Assembly: GCF_004364575.1 (NCBI RefSeq)
Contig: NZ_SOAG01000010.1
Span: forward strand, 30,184 to 94,183
Direction: 5' to 3'
Origin: Myroides indicus
GTDB taxonomy: Bacteria; Bacteroidota; Bacteroidia; Flavobacteriales; Flavobacteriaceae
DNA length: 64,000 bases
The position numbers and the translations under genes were made by a program. Shown one piece after another: positions 36,213-46,956 of this stretch (the stretch's first letter is position 1; every line of letters begins with the position of its first letter). The notes under the pieces were generated by a model that was given only the letters and a program-made list of their open reading frames with translations, did no database searches and was not told the DNA's origin.

Positions 36213-37610
36213 CTAATTCTCTATCCAAGGTAATTTCACCCCAAACTTATAGACTTTGTGATACGTCTTGATTTTTTGTTTTTTGTGGTTAATATTTTCT
36301 AATGATAAATCGGTTTCACCAAGTTCCATATCTGGATAAATAATTAAACAATCTATATTCCTATCATCCTTTACTTTCAATTTTTCTCTTACTGTATTTA
36401 AACGAGCATACCCTGCAACTTGCCGAATATCATTATGCAAATGCCCTGTATTATAATGTAATTTGTATTTAGCATCAATAACCATTTGGTTTTCCGATTC
36501 AGAAACCAAAATATCTAAAGAGTTCCCGTAGGTAGAAAATTGATAATGTATTTCTTTTTTTGATAAAGGATTATCCTCCATCATCTTACTAAATACATAT
36601 AATTCAAATAATCTAGGCATATCAATCCAAAAAGGCGGAGTTGTTACTCTTTGTTCGGATGTTTGAGTTATGTTGTAGGCAAAGCGTTTTAAAATGTGGC
36701 TACCTATTTGCAAAGCGTCCTTATATTCTCTGTAAAACGGATTGTACTTTATATGTTTTAATTCTGTTTCCTTTATATCATCAGAAATCAATTCGAATGT
36801 AGGTCTGCAATAATTTATAGTTTGTTGAATAATATTATAATTATTGGATAGTAATATTTTATTATTTTCTACATAACTAATCACAAATTTTAAAACTTTC
36901 TTTAAAAAACGATTTTCCAAGTGATCTTCTCCAAACACTTGGTATTCACAAAAAGTTGAAGTTAATCTATTTTTAAAGATGTTCTGCTTGATATTTTGAC
37001 CAACTAATATTTTACCTTTTACACGATTGTTTAAGTTTTCTTGAACTTTATAATAATTCTTTTTTAAACCTTTTCTTACAATTGATTTTAAAGTTTGCAG
37101 AAATCGAACAACCAGAAATGGTGTTAGCTTATCATCTTTTTGTTCGATTGAGATTTGGTCTGCTTCCCAATCAATCTGAACTAAATCTTGAACTTCCTGA
37201 TTACTTTCGGCAACAGATGTAACCTGCAATAACATATTTAAATAATCTAATTCGTAAGGTTTATTTATAGCATTTTCCTCTTCAAAACTTGAATCATCTT
37301 CACTCTCTAATCTATTAATAAAAGATTGAATACTTACGTTGTTTATTTTAGGTTCTACATAAAGATACTTACCTGTTTGTCCTAACCAATCAATCCCGAT
37401 ACAATAATCGGCTTTTATTTCATAAGCATTTTCTTTCTTCTCAAAAAGAAACCGATAGCTACTATTATTATATGCTTTAGAGGTAATATTGCTATACTTT
37501 TCAAAATCAATATCCAAAAGCGATAACTCTTCTAAATTATCAGATATTTCGATATCCGATTGCTTTAATCGGATAAAAAATGATTTATGTTCTGATAAGC
37601 GTATTCCCAT
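36213..37610 (-). CDS. mcrC: McrC-type subunit of a modification-dependent restriction system
   Basis: A 465-residue McrC-family protein, the nuclease partner of McrB in type IV restriction that cuts modified DNA. The N-terminal half has WLGQTGKYLYVEPKI (about 73-87). The C-terminal PD-(D/E)xK nuclease core is visible as SLDILVSESENQMVIDAKYK (about 368-387: D, then D-A-K) followed by DIRQVAGYARL. It overlaps the mcrB stop by one base, and is the last gene of the long restriction operon. Confidence 0.88.
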   Translation of the reverse strand: MGIRLSEHKSFFIRLKQSDIEISDNLEELSLLDIDFEKYSNITSKAYNNSSYRFLFEKKENAYEIKADYCIGIDWLGQTGKYLYVEPKINNVSIQSFINRLESEDDSSFEEENAINKPYELDYLNMLLQVTSVAESNQEVQDLVQIDWEADQISIEQKDDKLTPFLVVRFLQTLKSIVRKGLKKNYYKVQENLNNRVKGKILVGQNIKQNIFKNRLTSTFCEYQVFGEDHLENRFLKKVLKFVISYVENNKILLSNNYNIIQQTINYCRPTFELISDDIKETELKHIKYNPFYREYKDALQIGSHILKRFAYNITQTSEQRVTTPPFWIDMPRLFELYVFSKMMEDNPLSKKEIHYQFSTYGNSLDILVSESENQMVIDAKYKLHYNTGHLHNDIRQVAGYARLNTVREKLKVKDDRNIDCLIIYPDMELGETDLSLENINHKKQKIKTYHKVYKFGVKLPWIEN

Positions 37611-39868
37611 TATATAGACGGCTCTAAATCATCAATAAGTTTTTTGATATCATCCCCAATCAAAACGCCATCTTTTACATACTCAAACAAAATTGGTTTA
37701 ATTTCAAAATCTAAACGAATATCCATAGAACCACCATCTGTAGATTTATCAATAAAATAGGAATGTCCTAATTGCACATCTTTCTTTTCAAATTCAGGTG
37801 ATAAATTAGTATCAAAAAGTTTTTCAACTTGATAAAATAATTCAGAATCAAATAATATATTATCTTCTTCAGATAAATCTTTTGGTAACACATCTACAAA
37901 TGCAAATCTTCTACGAATTGCATAATCAATATGACCTACTGAACGATCGGCTGTATTCATTGTTCCGATAATGTAAAGGTTTGGCGGTAAAATCAATTTG
38001 CTATCATTACCAACAGCATACATACTTTCTACAGCTTCTCCACGATATTCTAAAGCATAAATTAATTCACCTAATACTGAAGAAAGGTTTGCCCGATTGA
38101 TTTCGTCTATGATTAGAACGTAGTTCTTTAATTCAATCTTTGCGTGAGTAGGAACTGACTCTTTAAATGTTTTTTTGAAATCGTAATATTTTTCTACAAT
38201 CTTAATAAAATAAGTAGCGTGTTGCCGAGTTAATTCTTCAACGTCTGTCATTTTTTTGATATCTTGACGTTCGGTTGCACCTAAATCAATAATTTTCTTT
38301 AACTCTGAAAATTTCATATTTAAACCTTTGCTATGTGCAACCCAATTATCTCCCTTATATTTAAATCGTGTTTCGTCTGCTGAAAAGAGATAAACAGCTT
38401 CTGTTATATCATATTTATGATTTTCATTTTGAGCTAATTCATCTTTAATACTTTCTATAAAAGCATAAAAAACTGAATTTTCTTCTCGAACAATAACATC
38501 TGTTTTATTTGATTCGATATAATTATCTAATGCTTTTTTAGCAAAATCGGCTAACAATTTGTTTTCGGCTTCATATACAATTCCATCTCCATCTTCATTG
38601 GGTTTTGATACAATACCTCTCACGAAATCTTCGTATGTATAGCTCGGGTGAAATTGAATCAATTTTATCTGATCGCTATTATCATTTGGAAAGGTTTGCT
38701 CATAATTATCATAAATATACTTTGCAAATGCTCTCGCCCTTCTATCAGGGCTATTACTCGAACTTTCTTCCCAAATATTATCATTATAAGCCTTTTCAAT
38801 ACTTTTAAACGATGTTTTGTCTATTGTACCTGAATTTTTTTGAGATTGAACATGAGAGGAAGAAATATCAATGATTTTGTATTTGGCGTCACCAGCTACA
38901 GTTTTAATAAATAGGTTTTTCGTGATAAATTTTCTAATTATTGACGAATCTATTTGCTTTGGACGTAGCTGTTTGCTTGTATCACCAATCAACTCTTCAG
39001 CAATCATTTTAGCTTCTCTAGTCTTACCTGTTCCAGGAGGACCTTGAAGGATGATTTGTTTTTTGTATTTTAATAGATTAATTTCTTTTCTAAAGATAGT
39101 AGATGTATCAGAATTCATAATGTCGATAAGTTTTTGGTAATATTTATATGAAGAATCATTATCCGCTAAATATGCTGTAATGTTTGTTAATGTTTTCATT
39201 ACTAAAGTATGGTCAACATTCCATTCACCAGATTTAATCCATTTAACTTTTCTACAACTTTTTAGCTCTACTCTATCATCATTAAAAAAATAATCTGATA
39301 CTATTTTTCCATATCCAATTAATTTGTTTCTTCCTTTTTTACAAATAACGATGTCGCCAATTTTCATTTCTTGAGCAAATTCATAATTTGCATTTGTAGC
39401 ATTGTAAGGATTGGTTTCATAATTATATAGATTTATCAAAGCTTGTTTTAACTGATCTTTTGAAGCATAATCTAATAAATTTCCTAAATCATCCCAACCA
39501 ATTGCGATAATCTGATCATCTAAAAATTCTTCCCAAAAAGAAGCATCAGAACCAGGAGAAAAAATCCAATAATTTACATTTGTACTATTCGTGTCATCAT
39601 TTAAAATAACACCTTTAGCTCCCTTACTTTCTAAAAAATCATTGATAGGTTTTCCTCCTCCTAATTGTTTAGTTACGGAATATTTAGGATAATTTTTATT
39701 TAAAAAAGCCTCACAATATTCTAATACAATTTTATTAGGATATAAATTACCTCCTAAATCTATTGCATAATTTTTAAAGGCATTTTTTCCAAAATCTTTT
39801 ATAGATTTAAGTTGATTAAAAGCATATTCTAAAGCTTCCTTCCATGCTTTTTTTTCTATTTCATCCAT
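37610..39868 (-). CDS. mcrB: McrB-type AAA+ ATPase with EVE/PUA-like domain
   Basis: A 752-residue motor subunit of a McrBC-like system. The first 95 residues are a helical segment. Residues about 98-250 resemble an EVE/PUA-type modified-base reader (WIFSPGSDASFWEEFLDDQI, then GDIVICKKGRNKLIGYGKIV). The AAA+ core follows: Walker A QGPPGTGKT (275-283), Walker B and sensor region VLIIDEINRANLSSVLGELI (about 605-624), and the McrB signature GTMNTADRSVGHIDYAIRRR (about 660-679). The DNA modification recognised cannot be deduced. It is 13 bases after the UDG-like gene. Confidence 0.88.
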   Translation of the reverse strand: MDEIEKKAWKEALEYAFNQLKSIKDFGKNAFKNYAIDLGGNLYPNKIVLEYCEAFLNKNYPKYSVTKQLGGGKPINDFLESKGAKGVILNDDTNSTNVNYWIFSPGSDASFWEEFLDDQIIAIGWDDLGNLLDYASKDQLKQALINLYNYETNPYNATNANYEFAQEMKIGDIVICKKGRNKLIGYGKIVSDYFFNDDRVELKSCRKVKWIKSGEWNVDHTLVMKTLTNITAYLADNDSSYKYYQKLIDIMNSDTSTIFRKEINLLKYKKQIILQGPPGTGKTREAKMIAEELIGDTSKQLRPKQIDSSIIRKFITKNLFIKTVAGDAKYKIIDISSSHVQSQKNSGTIDKTSFKSIEKAYNDNIWEESSSNSPDRRARAFAKYIYDNYEQTFPNDNSDQIKLIQFHPSYTYEDFVRGIVSKPNEDGDGIVYEAENKLLADFAKKALDNYIESNKTDVIVREENSVFYAFIESIKDELAQNENHKYDITEAVYLFSADETRFKYKGDNWVAHSKGLNMKFSELKKIIDLGATERQDIKKMTDVEELTRQHATYFIKIVEKYYDFKKTFKESVPTHAKIELKNYVLIIDEINRANLSSVLGELIYALEYRGEAVESMYAVGNDSKLILPPNLYIIGTMNTADRSVGHIDYAIRRRFAFVDVLPKDLSEEDNILFDSELFYQVEKLFDTNLSPEFEKKDVQLGHSYFIDKSTDGGSMDIRLDFEIKPILFEYVKDGVLIGDDIKKLIDDLEPSI

Positions 39869-39881
39869 GTAATAAAATATT

Positions 39882-40649
39882 TTAGGTTAAGATTTTTTTT
39901 ATTTTATCTGCTAACTGGTCAAGCAAAATATCTGTAATATTAATACTTAATTGATTCGTATGGATTACTATTCGTGATGGATTAGCGAGATCGTCGTAAT
40001 GTAAATTAATGTAATTTGTTTTACTTACTGGAATAGTTCCAATTTCTGCATTAAATTTAACTTTAAAAAGATTTTGAATATCAATATTAAAATCTCTCAC
40101 ATAATGTCCAACGGCAATTATTACAATAGGAAAACTTTGGTAAAAAGAATGTGTTAATAAATCTTGACGTTTTTCAATACTGTTGTTTCGTTCTTCAACA
40201 TTGACTAAATGACTATATTCTGCAGTGGCACTATTTAACTCTGTAATAAAGCACTTTTCATGAAAATTTATGTTTAAACTTTTTTGATTTTCATTAAATA
40301 ACTTATCGATCAATTTCTGATAATTGTAAAAGGTTGTACTAGTTCCGCCATTTCTACCAGTTTTTTTATTTTCTATTTTGTTTAGTTGCCCTTTATATGG
40401 GTATAACGGATTATAACTTGGATTACTTCCAAACCATGAGTTTACTAATTCTTGTTTTGTATCTTCAGCTAAATTTCTTCTCCAATCTATAGCATTATTA
40501 ACAATTTCCCTCTCGTATTGTTCTTTATTTAATACACTATCAATAGCAGATTCTTTTCCGATAATTAAAATATTCGAGTTAGGATTTCCTGTCCCTAAAT
40601 ATAAATTTGCTGAATTACCTTCTACTAGCTCTTTGAAAACTTTTTTCAT
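39882..40649 (-). CDS. Uncharacterised protein with uracil-DNA-glycosylase-like features
   Basis: A 255-residue soluble protein embedded in the restriction operon, 2 bases after hsdR and 13 before mcrB. Three spots recall the UDG superfamily: NILIIGKESAID near residues 26-37 (position of the IGxxPG motif), FPIVIIAVGHYV (about 171-182, like the VIxALG strand), and SRIVIHTNQLS (about 224-234, position of HPSxLS). The key residues differ, so it could be a catalytically altered member that binds modified bases, or an unrelated fold. No confident family can be named. Confidence 0.4.
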   Translation of the reverse strand: MKKVFKELVEGNSANLYLGTGNPNSNILIIGKESAIDSVLNKEQYEREIVNNAIDWRRNLAEDTKQELVNSWFGSNPSYNPLYPYKGQLNKIENKKTGRNGGTSTTFYNYQKLIDKLFNENQKSLNINFHEKCFITELNSATAEYSHLVNVEERNNSIEKRQDLLTHSFYQSFPIVIIAVGHYVRDFNIDIQNLFKVKFNAEIGTIPVSKTNYINLHYDDLANPSRIVIHTNQLSINITDILLDQLADKIKKILT

Positions 40650-40651
40650 AT

Positions 40652-43600
40652 CTATCTATTCTTCTTAAAATTCTCTGCTTGTTCCAATACATTTTTATAC
40701 ACATCGTCTTGTGTAATGGGTGGATAACCGAATTGATGCAGTTTTACAATTATATCCATTTTAAGTTGCGCTTTAATATCGTCACGGTCGCTCCAATCAG
40801 GATATTTAGCGGTATTGTCAACAATATTTTTTATCTCACGAGCTAGCTCAAGCATCTTATCTTTATCAAATTCAAAACCGTAAACCTGACAAATTTTATT
40901 GAGTATATCGTAAAAGGCTTTTTCTTCGTAATCAATTCCCAAATCTTGAAACGAATCCATTTCAACACGAAGTTTGATGATGAGATCCAACATTTGTTCG
41001 GCAGTATCAAACTGAATTCCTTCATAATCTAAGATATCACATTCACTTCGTTCATTGTAACGATTAATGATCGATTGCAATCTTTCGGAAAAATCTTGAC
41101 CTTTAACTTTATTAACCTTTTTGAAATCGTTAATAGTCTGTTTTAGTAATCGTTCTAATATTTTGATTTTCGTATTGGGTAATTCCAAGTTCGATATTTT
41201 CTCGATGAATTTATCATTGAACAAATCAATAGCATTTGCTTTATTGTCATCTAACTTAAAGATCTCTTCAACTCCTTCCGAAATAATGGCTTCTTCTACC
41301 AACTTAGCAACTTTATCGTTCATTTGAGCCGTATCGGGTGCTTCGCCTTTTGTTAGTTTCACCACAATAGATTTTACTGCAAAATAAAAATGAATTTCAT
41401 CTACTTCTCTCGAACTAAACAATTCTGAACCGCTTACTAGATTGTATGAAGATTTTAGCTTCTTGGTTACATTCACAAAAAACTTCTCAGATTCTTCTGT
41501 CAGCAATACCAATTCAGAAGCTCTGTTTAAACAGTTTAAACGCTCAACAGGTAATCCTTCAAAATAATCTTTTGTATCAAAGCGATGGAAAAACTGACGC
41601 AACAAATCTAACTGATCTCTAACAATGATTTCTGCTTGTGAAATATCTTCAAAATCATCATCGGCAGTTTGATTGTTAAACATCCCTAGCGCATGATTCA
41701 AATTCTTTTTGATGCCGATATAATCTACTACCAAACCACGATCTTTTCCTTGGTATTTTCGGTTTACTCGAGAAATAGTCTGTATTAGATTATGTGTTTG
41801 CAAAGGTTTGTCAATATAAATCGTATCCAAAAAAGGAACATCAAAACCTGTTAACCACATGTCAACCACTATGGCAATTTTAAAATTGGAATTGATTTGC
41901 TTAAACTGTCGATCCAGTTCTTTACGATCCTCTTTACTACCTAATAAATCCCACAATTCCTTTTCATCATCTTTATTACGTGTCATAATCATCTTAACAC
42001 GCTCAATAGGTTTAATCTCCTTTTGTTCTTTTTCAGTTAAAGTTTCTGGAAGCATCATCTCTCCCCATTGAGGTCGTAAAGCTAAAATCTCTTTAAATAG
42101 TTTATATGCAATGCCACGAGATGCACATACAAACATAACTTTGCCGGCTACCGTTGCGTTTTCTTCCAAACGATTTTCATAATGTTCCACAAAGTCACTT
42201 GCAATGGCTTTTATACGGTCACCATCACCTAAAACGACTTCCATTTTGGCAATGGCTTTTTGACTGGCTTCTACATGATATTCCGAAGCTCCTTCTGCCA
42301 CTGCATTTTCATAATATTGTTCAATTTCCTGAACTTTATTATAATCTAAATTTACTTTTGCAGCTCGACCTTCATACACCAATCGCACGGTAATTTCATC
42401 ATTTACCGATTCAAACATGGTATATTGATCTACCACGTTACCAAATACTTCTAACGTTTTATCAATTGGTGTTCCTGTAAAGCCTACATAAGTTGCATTG
42501 GGTAATGAATCGTGCAGGTATTTGGCAAAACCATACGATTTCGTAACACCTTTCTCTTCATCTATTTTGACTTTTAAATCTAAATTGACTTGCGAACGAT
42601 GGGCTTCATCTGAAATACAAATGATGTTGGTTCTATCGGATAAAATATCTGCATCTTCAGCAAATTTTTGTACCGTTGTTAAATACACCCCGCCACTTTC
42701 AATTCCTCGTAGACGATCTCTTAAATCAGCTCTTGACTCAATATTGATGATGTTTTCATCGCCAATAAATTTTTTGGCATTGGTAAAGTCTTTGGACAAC
42801 TGATCATCTAAATCGGTACGATCTGAAATAATGATGATTGTTGGACTTGCAAAATCAGTCGAACGCATTAATAACCTAGAAAGATATAACATGGTATAAC
42901 TTTTTCCACAGCCTGTTGCTCCAAAATAAGTTCCGCCTTTACCATCTCCTTCAGGTTTACGATGTGCCTTTATATTTTGATACAACTTTTTAGATGCGTA
43001 ATACTGCGGATAACGTGTCAATATTTTCAGTTCGTTTTTTGAAGTATCAGGAAACAACACAAAATGATGAATAATATCTACGAGTCTGTTCTGGTTCAAC
43101 ATTCCGTGAACAATGGAAGTGGTAGTTTCAATACCTGACAAAGCTTTTTTCTCTTCACCCGTAATTTTGTTCCATCCGTAATAAAATTCGTAAGGAGAAA
43201 ATACCGTTCCTGCTTTATTATTCACGCCATCGCTAATTACACAAAACACATTGTATTTCATCAGTTCCGGAATAGCTCTACGGTAACGAACAGTTAATTG
43301 TTTAAACGCATCGTAAATGGTAATTTCTTCTTCAATGGCTGTCTTAAATTCAAAAACAACCACGGGAATACCATTGATGTACAAAATCAAATCAGGAATA
43401 CGCAGTTCCGATCCTTGAATTTCTAATTGATTGACAATTTTAAACGAGTTTTCTTTGATATTTTCTATATTGATATACCGAATATGTAAATCTTTTTTTA
43501 GTGGATTGTTACGTTTAAAAATCAAGCCATCTGCTAATAATTTGCAGATGTATTTATTGGAATCGTATAAGTTAGAAGCCGATTGAAAAGCAATTTCATT

Positions 43601-43789
43601 AATGATACTTTCCAATTCTATTTCTTCTAAATCGGAATATCGAGCCAACAAAAAAGCACGCAAATCTTCCTTAATCAATACTTCTTGATTCGAGCTTCTC
43701 TGCAACTGTTTTCCATCAACATAAGTATAGCCTTCTGTTTCCAAAAGCCTGATAAAAGCTTGCTCTAATTGTGATTCGGTGTATTTCAT
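40652..43789 (-). CDS. hsdR: Type I restriction enzyme R subunit
   Basis: A 1045-residue translocase/endonuclease subunit. The N-terminal nuclease core appears as IPDLILYINGIPVVVFEFK (about 129-147: D...E-x-K). The helicase motor has Walker A FGATGCGKSY (about 289-298), a DEAH box ISDEAHRSQ (about 389), TGTPIDKT, and motif VI QTISRVNRKYQG (about 685). The C-terminal helical part mediates assembly with HsdM/HsdS. It starts 3 bases after trlF and is separated from hsdM and hsdS by two inserted genes. Confidence 0.95.
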   Translation of the reverse strand: MKYTESQLEQAFIRLLETEGYTYVDGKQLQRSSNQEVLIKEDLRAFLLARYSDLEEIELESIINEIAFQSASNLYDSNKYICKLLADGLIFKRNNPLKKDLHIRYINIENIKENSFKIVNQLEIQGSELRIPDLILYINGIPVVVFEFKTAIEEEITIYDAFKQLTVRYRRAIPELMKYNVFCVISDGVNNKAGTVFSPYEFYYGWNKITGEEKKALSGIETTTSIVHGMLNQNRLVDIIHHFVLFPDTSKNELKILTRYPQYYASKKLYQNIKAHRKPEGDGKGGTYFGATGCGKSYTMLYLSRLLMRSTDFASPTIIIISDRTDLDDQLSKDFTNAKKFIGDENIINIESRADLRDRLRGIESGGVYLTTVQKFAEDADILSDRTNIICISDEAHRSQVNLDLKVKIDEEKGVTKSYGFAKYLHDSLPNATYVGFTGTPIDKTLEVFGNVVDQYTMFESVNDEITVRLVYEGRAAKVNLDYNKVQEIEQYYENAVAEGASEYHVEASQKAIAKMEVVLGDGDRIKAIASDFVEHYENRLEENATVAGKVMFVCASRGIAYKLFKEILALRPQWGEMMLPETLTEKEQKEIKPIERVKMIMTRNKDDEKELWDLLGSKEDRKELDRQFKQINSNFKIAIVVDMWLTGFDVPFLDTIYIDKPLQTHNLIQTISRVNRKYQGKDRGLVVDYIGIKKNLNHALGMFNNQTADDDFEDISQAEIIVRDQLDLLRQFFHRFDTKDYFEGLPVERLNCLNRASELVLLTEESEKFFVNVTKKLKSSYNLVSGSELFSSREVDEIHFYFAVKSIVVKLTKGEAPDTAQMNDKVAKLVEEAIISEGVEEIFKLDDNKANAIDLFNDKFIEKISNLELPNTKIKILERLLKQTINDFKKVNKVKGQDFSERLQSIINRYNERSECDILDYEGIQFDTAEQMLDLIIKLRVEMDSFQDLGIDYEEKAFYDILNKICQVYGFEFDKDKMLELAREIKNIVDNTAKYPDWSDRDDIKAQLKMDIIVKLHQFGYPPITQDDVYKNVLEQAENFKKNR

Positions 43790-43792
43790 AAC

Positions 43793-46700
43793 TTATATAC
43801 TTTCATAATACTTAAGCTTTCTCTTATTAAAAGCCGGCATTGCACCCTCCAATACTTTTACGATACAATCATTTATTACAGGGTTTTCGATAGCCCCAGC
43901 TTTAAACGAAAATTTGTAATTGTTTTCCTTGTCTAATTCTGTGAAAATTACTTGCTCAGCATCCGCAACAACAGCTAAATTAGGATTATGTGTAACTAAA
44001 ATTATTTGTCTTTTAGCTTTTGCTTTTTTTATAAAAGGAACTAAAATATTAGCTACGCTATGATTATCTAAATTATCTTCTGGTTGGTCAATGATCAGCG
44101 GTATATCATTATTATCTAACAATAAATAGAAAATTAAAAGCAAAGCACCTTTCTCTCCTGGGGATAATTGGTTTAAGCTTTTATTACCTTGACGAAGTTC
44201 ATAATTATAATCAACGAAATCTAATGAGAATAAATAATCATATAATTCAACGACATCACTAACTTGATTTTCAATATTAGTTGATTGATTATTAGCATCT
44301 CTCAAGTCAACAAACAAAGCATTAGTAATAGATTTTAGCAGGTCTGAAATATTATCAAATGTATCTAAACTCGATTGTTCCAATATTTTCTTTAACTGAA
44401 GTTCAGCGTTTTCTTTACCATAAAAAGTTCCTATTTTATTCAGAGAAATATACTCTAAAAACTTCTTTTGAAAGTTAGACTTCAAAACAAATGAAGCTTC
44501 TACTTGTATAGGATATGCTGCAAGTAAATAAGCATTTTCTTCAATTATTTTATCAATTTTTTGTTTAACATTTTTATAAATTCCTAATACAGATTCTTTT
44601 AGCTCAAAAATTTCTTTAGTTACTTCTATACGTAATTTTCTTTCGGTTTGAATTTCAGACTCAAGTATTTCATTAATATATTTTAATTCATTTTTAAAGA
44701 ACTCAAGACTGCCACTTGTAGTGACATTTCCAATGATCTTACTCTTATTTTCTTCCCATTGCTTTTTATCAATAAGATAATTTTGGTAAATTTTGTCTGC
44801 CTCACCCAGATCATTTTGTATTCTCTCTTGCTGCAACTTTAGTTCACTAATCTTTTGAGGAATAGTTCTAAAATTAGAATTATCGCTATTTTCTTCTCCT
44901 AATAGTACTTTTATTTTTGTGTATTCATCATCTTTTACTGTTAATAACCCATTAATACTTTCTAAATTAGAAGTTATAGTTAATATAGTATTAATATCCA
45001 AACCGTATTTTAACAATTCGTCTTTGATTTCTATTTTGAAGAATTCAAATTCTTTGAGCTTATTTTCAATCTTTTGCTTAGTTGTTTTCAAATTATTAAT
45101 TTCAATCAATAAATTTGATTTATTATCCGTGGTAGAAATCAACAATTTAGTTTCATCTTCAATTTTCTGATTTAATTCGAAAAGTTTCTGATTTATTACT
45201 ATATTATTTTTAGCATGTTCTGGATCATCATTAGGATTAGGAACTACATCAGGCTCCATCAAAGCTTTTAGTTCATTTTCTTTTATTTCAATTTGATTTT
45301 CAATGCTTTTTTTATACTCAGGATTTAGTTTTTTCTCTTTCTCAAATAATGATTTATTTATTGCCTGAAGTTTGTTTTTTAAGCCAAGTATTTCCTCTTC
45401 AGTAACTAAAGTTTTAAAATCGATTAATTGCTGAAAGGTATTTTTTCCCAATTTATCTGATACTTCTAAATGAGTGAAAACAACATTCTCTATCTCTCTA
45501 TTGAAATCCTCAATAGAATCGTGATTGTTCGTTAATCTTTCAAAATAACCTTGAGGTAAATATTTTACCTTTTCAGATACGGATTCCGCGACTTTGTCAT
45601 TTAAATTCTTGATTACTGAGTTACCGCTTTTCCATGTTAGCGTAGCTTCGAAATTAGATGATTTTCTACCATTATTTTCTCCAAACCGTTTCTTATTCAA
45701 AAAAGAAAAATCATCATGACTACCGCAATAATCTCCACATAATCCAATAATATCCGCTAATGCACTTTTACCGTTTCCTTTGTTTCCAATAATTGCAACT
45801 AATTCTGGATTCAGCGGAATTTCTATATTATTAAACCATTCACCTTGTGTTTTGGGATCATAGCCAGCAACGGAATTTACTTTAATTGAATCAATGTATT
45901 TTGTACGATTTGTATTTATCCTTTCTGTCACTTCAGGTTTATCTCCTATAAAAAGGCGTCCTTCTTTCTCTATAATTACTTGACGTAAACCATCAAATGA
46001 AATATCTGATTTTAGCCAATTTAAGCAATTACCAATCCTGTCTTTCTCAGTAGTCTCCGAAGAAAAAGAATGTGCATCACTACAATCAAATAAAAAATCA
46101 TTTACACCCTGAGATGTTAATTTTTGTTTGGCGGCATTATACTTAGCTGTATTCTCCGAAGCTGTAAAGACTATGTTTGCTTCATTAATTATACTTTTTT
46201 TTTGAGCAATAGAAGCATCCGACCATTTTAATTCATCCCATTCAGTTTTCCCAATTGCTATAAGATACTTGTTATCAAAACAATCCTTTTTTAAAGATTC
46301 AAATATTTGAGACTCTTTTAAATTTAAATTATTAAAGCCTTCAGACAAGTCGCTTCCATATTTATTAATTTGATCATCTGGAACGGCTTTTTTGATAAGT
46401 TGTCCAAGTTCTGCAACACTTTCTTTAGTAATAGCTCTCGTCCATGCCTTACCATCAGCCTCTAAAGTATAAGATTGATGTAAAGTATTTAAGAACTGAC
46501 TTTCAATAGTGTCAATTGGAAGATCTGGTGAAAAAATAACATGAAAATTGATTCGTTTTATATTTTTAAATTCAACTCCTGCAAACTTTTCAATTCTAAA
46601 TTCTAAAACAGGTATTAATAATAAATTTTGTAAACGATTATTTTCTTGCTGTTCCTTTAAAAGTCTTTTGTAGCCATCTAAAAAAAAATAATCATTAACT

Positions 46701-46849
46701 CCAATTACTTTAAATTGTGGTGGAAGCTTTTCTAAATCAGTAATGTATTTTTCCCAAACATCTTCACTATTTCCATATCTATGAAAAATCGAATCTGGAG
46801 TATGCACATGTAAATCCCAAATATTCCATTCTGAGCCTTTATCTATCAT
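43793..46849 (-). CDS. TrlF-family protein: PHP domain plus SMC-like ATPase
   Basis: A 1018-residue protein. The N-terminal PHP-type metal-dependent phosphoesterase starts WDLHVHTPDS (His14, His16) and extends to about residue 330, with FLFDCSDAHSF (about 255). An SMC/ABC-type ATPase follows: Walker A IIGNKGNGKSAL (about 352), a long coiled coil (about 430-800), then signature LSPGEKGALLLIFYLL and Walker B PLIIDQPEDNLDNHS (about 915-950). TrlF proteins are recurrent neighbours of type I restriction loci; a nuclease regulated by the ATPase is inferred. It is 3 bases before hsdR, so part of that operon. Confidence 0.85.
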   Translation of the reverse strand: MIDKGSEWNIWDLHVHTPDSIFHRYGNSEDVWEKYITDLEKLPPQFKVIGVNDYFFLDGYKRLLKEQQENNRLQNLLLIPVLEFRIEKFAGVEFKNIKRINFHVIFSPDLPIDTIESQFLNTLHQSYTLEADGKAWTRAITKESVAELGQLIKKAVPDDQINKYGSDLSEGFNNLNLKESQIFESLKKDCFDNKYLIAIGKTEWDELKWSDASIAQKKSIINEANIVFTASENTAKYNAAKQKLTSQGVNDFLFDCSDAHSFSSETTEKDRIGNCLNWLKSDISFDGLRQVIIEKEGRLFIGDKPEVTERINTNRTKYIDSIKVNSVAGYDPKTQGEWFNNIEIPLNPELVAIIGNKGNGKSALADIIGLCGDYCGSHDDFSFLNKKRFGENNGRKSSNFEATLTWKSGNSVIKNLNDKVAESVSEKVKYLPQGYFERLTNNHDSIEDFNREIENVVFTHLEVSDKLGKNTFQQLIDFKTLVTEEEILGLKNKLQAINKSLFEKEKKLNPEYKKSIENQIEIKENELKALMEPDVVPNPNDDPEHAKNNIVINQKLFELNQKIEDETKLLISTTDNKSNLLIEINNLKTTKQKIENKLKEFEFFKIEIKDELLKYGLDINTILTITSNLESINGLLTVKDDEYTKIKVLLGEENSDNSNFRTIPQKISELKLQQERIQNDLGEADKIYQNYLIDKKQWEENKSKIIGNVTTSGSLEFFKNELKYINEILESEIQTERKLRIEVTKEIFELKESVLGIYKNVKQKIDKIIEENAYLLAAYPIQVEASFVLKSNFQKKFLEYISLNKIGTFYGKENAELQLKKILEQSSLDTFDNISDLLKSITNALFVDLRDANNQSTNIENQVSDVVELYDYLFSLDFVDYNYELRQGNKSLNQLSPGEKGALLLIFYLLLDNNDIPLIIDQPEDNLDNHSVANILVPFIKKAKAKRQIILVTHNPNLAVVADAEQVIFTELDKENNYKFSFKAGAIENPVINDCIVKVLEGAMPAFNKRKLKYYESI

Positions 46850-46885
46850 AATTTAAGTTTTCTAGTAGTTTTTATTAGTTTTATA

Positions 46886-46951
46886 TTACCCCTCCAACGT
46901 TGCCAAGCGACTTAACAACAACGATTGAAGCTTATTGATCTTTTCGGTTTT
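46886..46951 (-). pseudogene. Remnant of an hsdS 3' end
   Basis: Between the DUF4062 gene and trlF the minus strand reads NKTEKINKLQSLLLSRLATL then EG and a stop, the C-terminal coiled-coil end of an HsdS protein. The intact hsdS ends QKLTQLQSLLLSRLARLEG. DNA identity extends past the stop (shared TAGTAGTTT and AGTTTTA words), so 46863-46932 and 49608-49673 are direct repeats flanking the DUF4062 gene. Confidence 0.85.
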
Positions 46952-46956
46952 ATTTC

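Noticed and set aside
42154..42803. Plus-strand frames opposite hsdR (and similar frames opposite mcrB, trlF, uvrA)
   Set aside because: They lie antisense to well-supported genes and have composition typical of complementary-strand shadows.
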